From contig NZ_WMJY01000005.1 in assembly GCF_009711055.1 (NCBI RefSeq), positions 24,934 through 88,933 on the forward strand: 64,000 nucleotides of DNA. Reading direction: 5' to 3'. Below, piece after piece: positions 63,879 through 64,000 of this stretch. This stretch comes from Myroides pelagicus. Lineage in GTDB: Bacteria > Bacteroidota > Bacteroidia > Flavobacteriales > Flavobacteriaceae. The notes below the pieces were generated by a model. That model ran no database searches and was not told where the DNA came from. It worked only from the letters and a program-made list of their open reading frames with translations. The stretch's first letter is position 1; each line of letters starts with the position of its first letter. Made by a program: the position numbers and the translations under genes.

Positions 63879-64000
63879 ATGAAATTAATTACTAAAGCTC
63901 TCTATGCGTCATTAATTGCACTATTAGCAGTTCCTACTACACACGCCACAACAACAAAAGATCTATTCGCCGAAAAAGGTAGAGACCGCAATGCACATTA
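63879..64000 (+). CDS. Exported protein, 5' part only
   Basis: The first 40 codons of a gene cut by the window end. MKLITKALYASLIALLAVPTT is followed by HATTTKDLFAEKGRDRNAH, a clear Sec signal peptide with likely cleavage after the THA motif. The family cannot be told from this part. Confidence 0.75.
   Translation, partial: MKLITKALYASLIALLAVPTTHATTTKDLFAEKGRDRNAH

Overview
The window comes from a low-GC Bacteroidota chromosome, almost certainly Flavobacteriaceae; Myroides is a guess at genus level that the sequence alone does not prove. The grounds are the promoter style (TTG, about 18-21 bp, then TAnnTTTG), weak Shine-Dalgarno sequences, rpsP with a long Ala/Glu tail, DnaE with a fused proofreading exonuclease, many lipoproteins, and a TonB receptor with a carboxypeptidase-regulatory-like N-terminus. 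Apart from repeats and small unknown genes it reads as ordinary core chromosome; I see no prophage, transposase, conjugation genes or CRISPR array.

Layout. 1-527: three tRNA-Asp(GTC) genes on the minus strand, the first cut by the window edge. 857-6548 (minus): trxA, dnaE and an unknown lipoprotein. 7168-9170: rpsP-rimM behind a near-consensus promoter, then trmN6. 9188-21636: a large methionine operon. 21901-30319: scattered lipoproteins, a TlpA-like protein, a glutaryl-CoA-type dehydrogenase, a DUF3050 protein, an SDR reductase, mtgA and dps. 30385-36392 (minus): prolyl oligopeptidase, then a metal-uptake-like cluster of a TonB receptor, a His-rich lipoprotein and two small proteins ending in YYxLRxPP. 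36595-41816: HAAAP amino acid permease, BamA-like porin, EptA-like transferase and PCMD protein. 41887-51769: tandem DUF805 genes, a short FAD protein, DUF3109, a retropepsin-like protease, tatD, an acyltransferase, ansA, tRNA-Ser, tyrA and a CstB-like MBL-rhodanese protein. 51921-54873: a divergent response regulator and histidine kinase. 54891-60774: asd, recJ, osmC, rsmI, an acidic unknown protein and tdk. 60838-64000: an MFS transporter, a small secreted protein, an enoyl-CoA hydratase and the start of an exported protein.

The most interesting system is the control region of the methionine operon (9188-9574). Two Met-rich leader peptides lie in series: 23 codons with 7 Met, and 30 codons with 11 Met. 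Each is followed by a strong intrinsic terminator whose 5' arm can instead pair with the 3' part of the leader's own coding sequence, and in the second copy a further 6-bp pairing supplies a classical region 1:2. This is the architecture of ribosome-mediated attenuation, in duplicate and in series, for methionine, a pathway usually governed by SAM riboswitches, T-boxes or MetJ. The seven genes behind it cover aspartate phosphorylation, homoserine formation and acylation, sulfur incorporation (three related PLP enzymes) and methylation (MetH, MetF). Asd, which links the kinase and dehydrogenase steps, is encoded separately at 54891.

The second notable item is an apparently uncatalogued palindromic element of about 80 bp in three copies (6924, 24239, 44392). 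Each sits in one of the three longest gene-free stretches and keeps its stem through mostly compensating changes. Other items are a 30-bp palindrome in front of the TonB receptor gene, two gtttac-type inverted repeats in and after the methionine operon, a structured gene-free segment at 62782-62883 and a possible rpsP mRNA leader structure.
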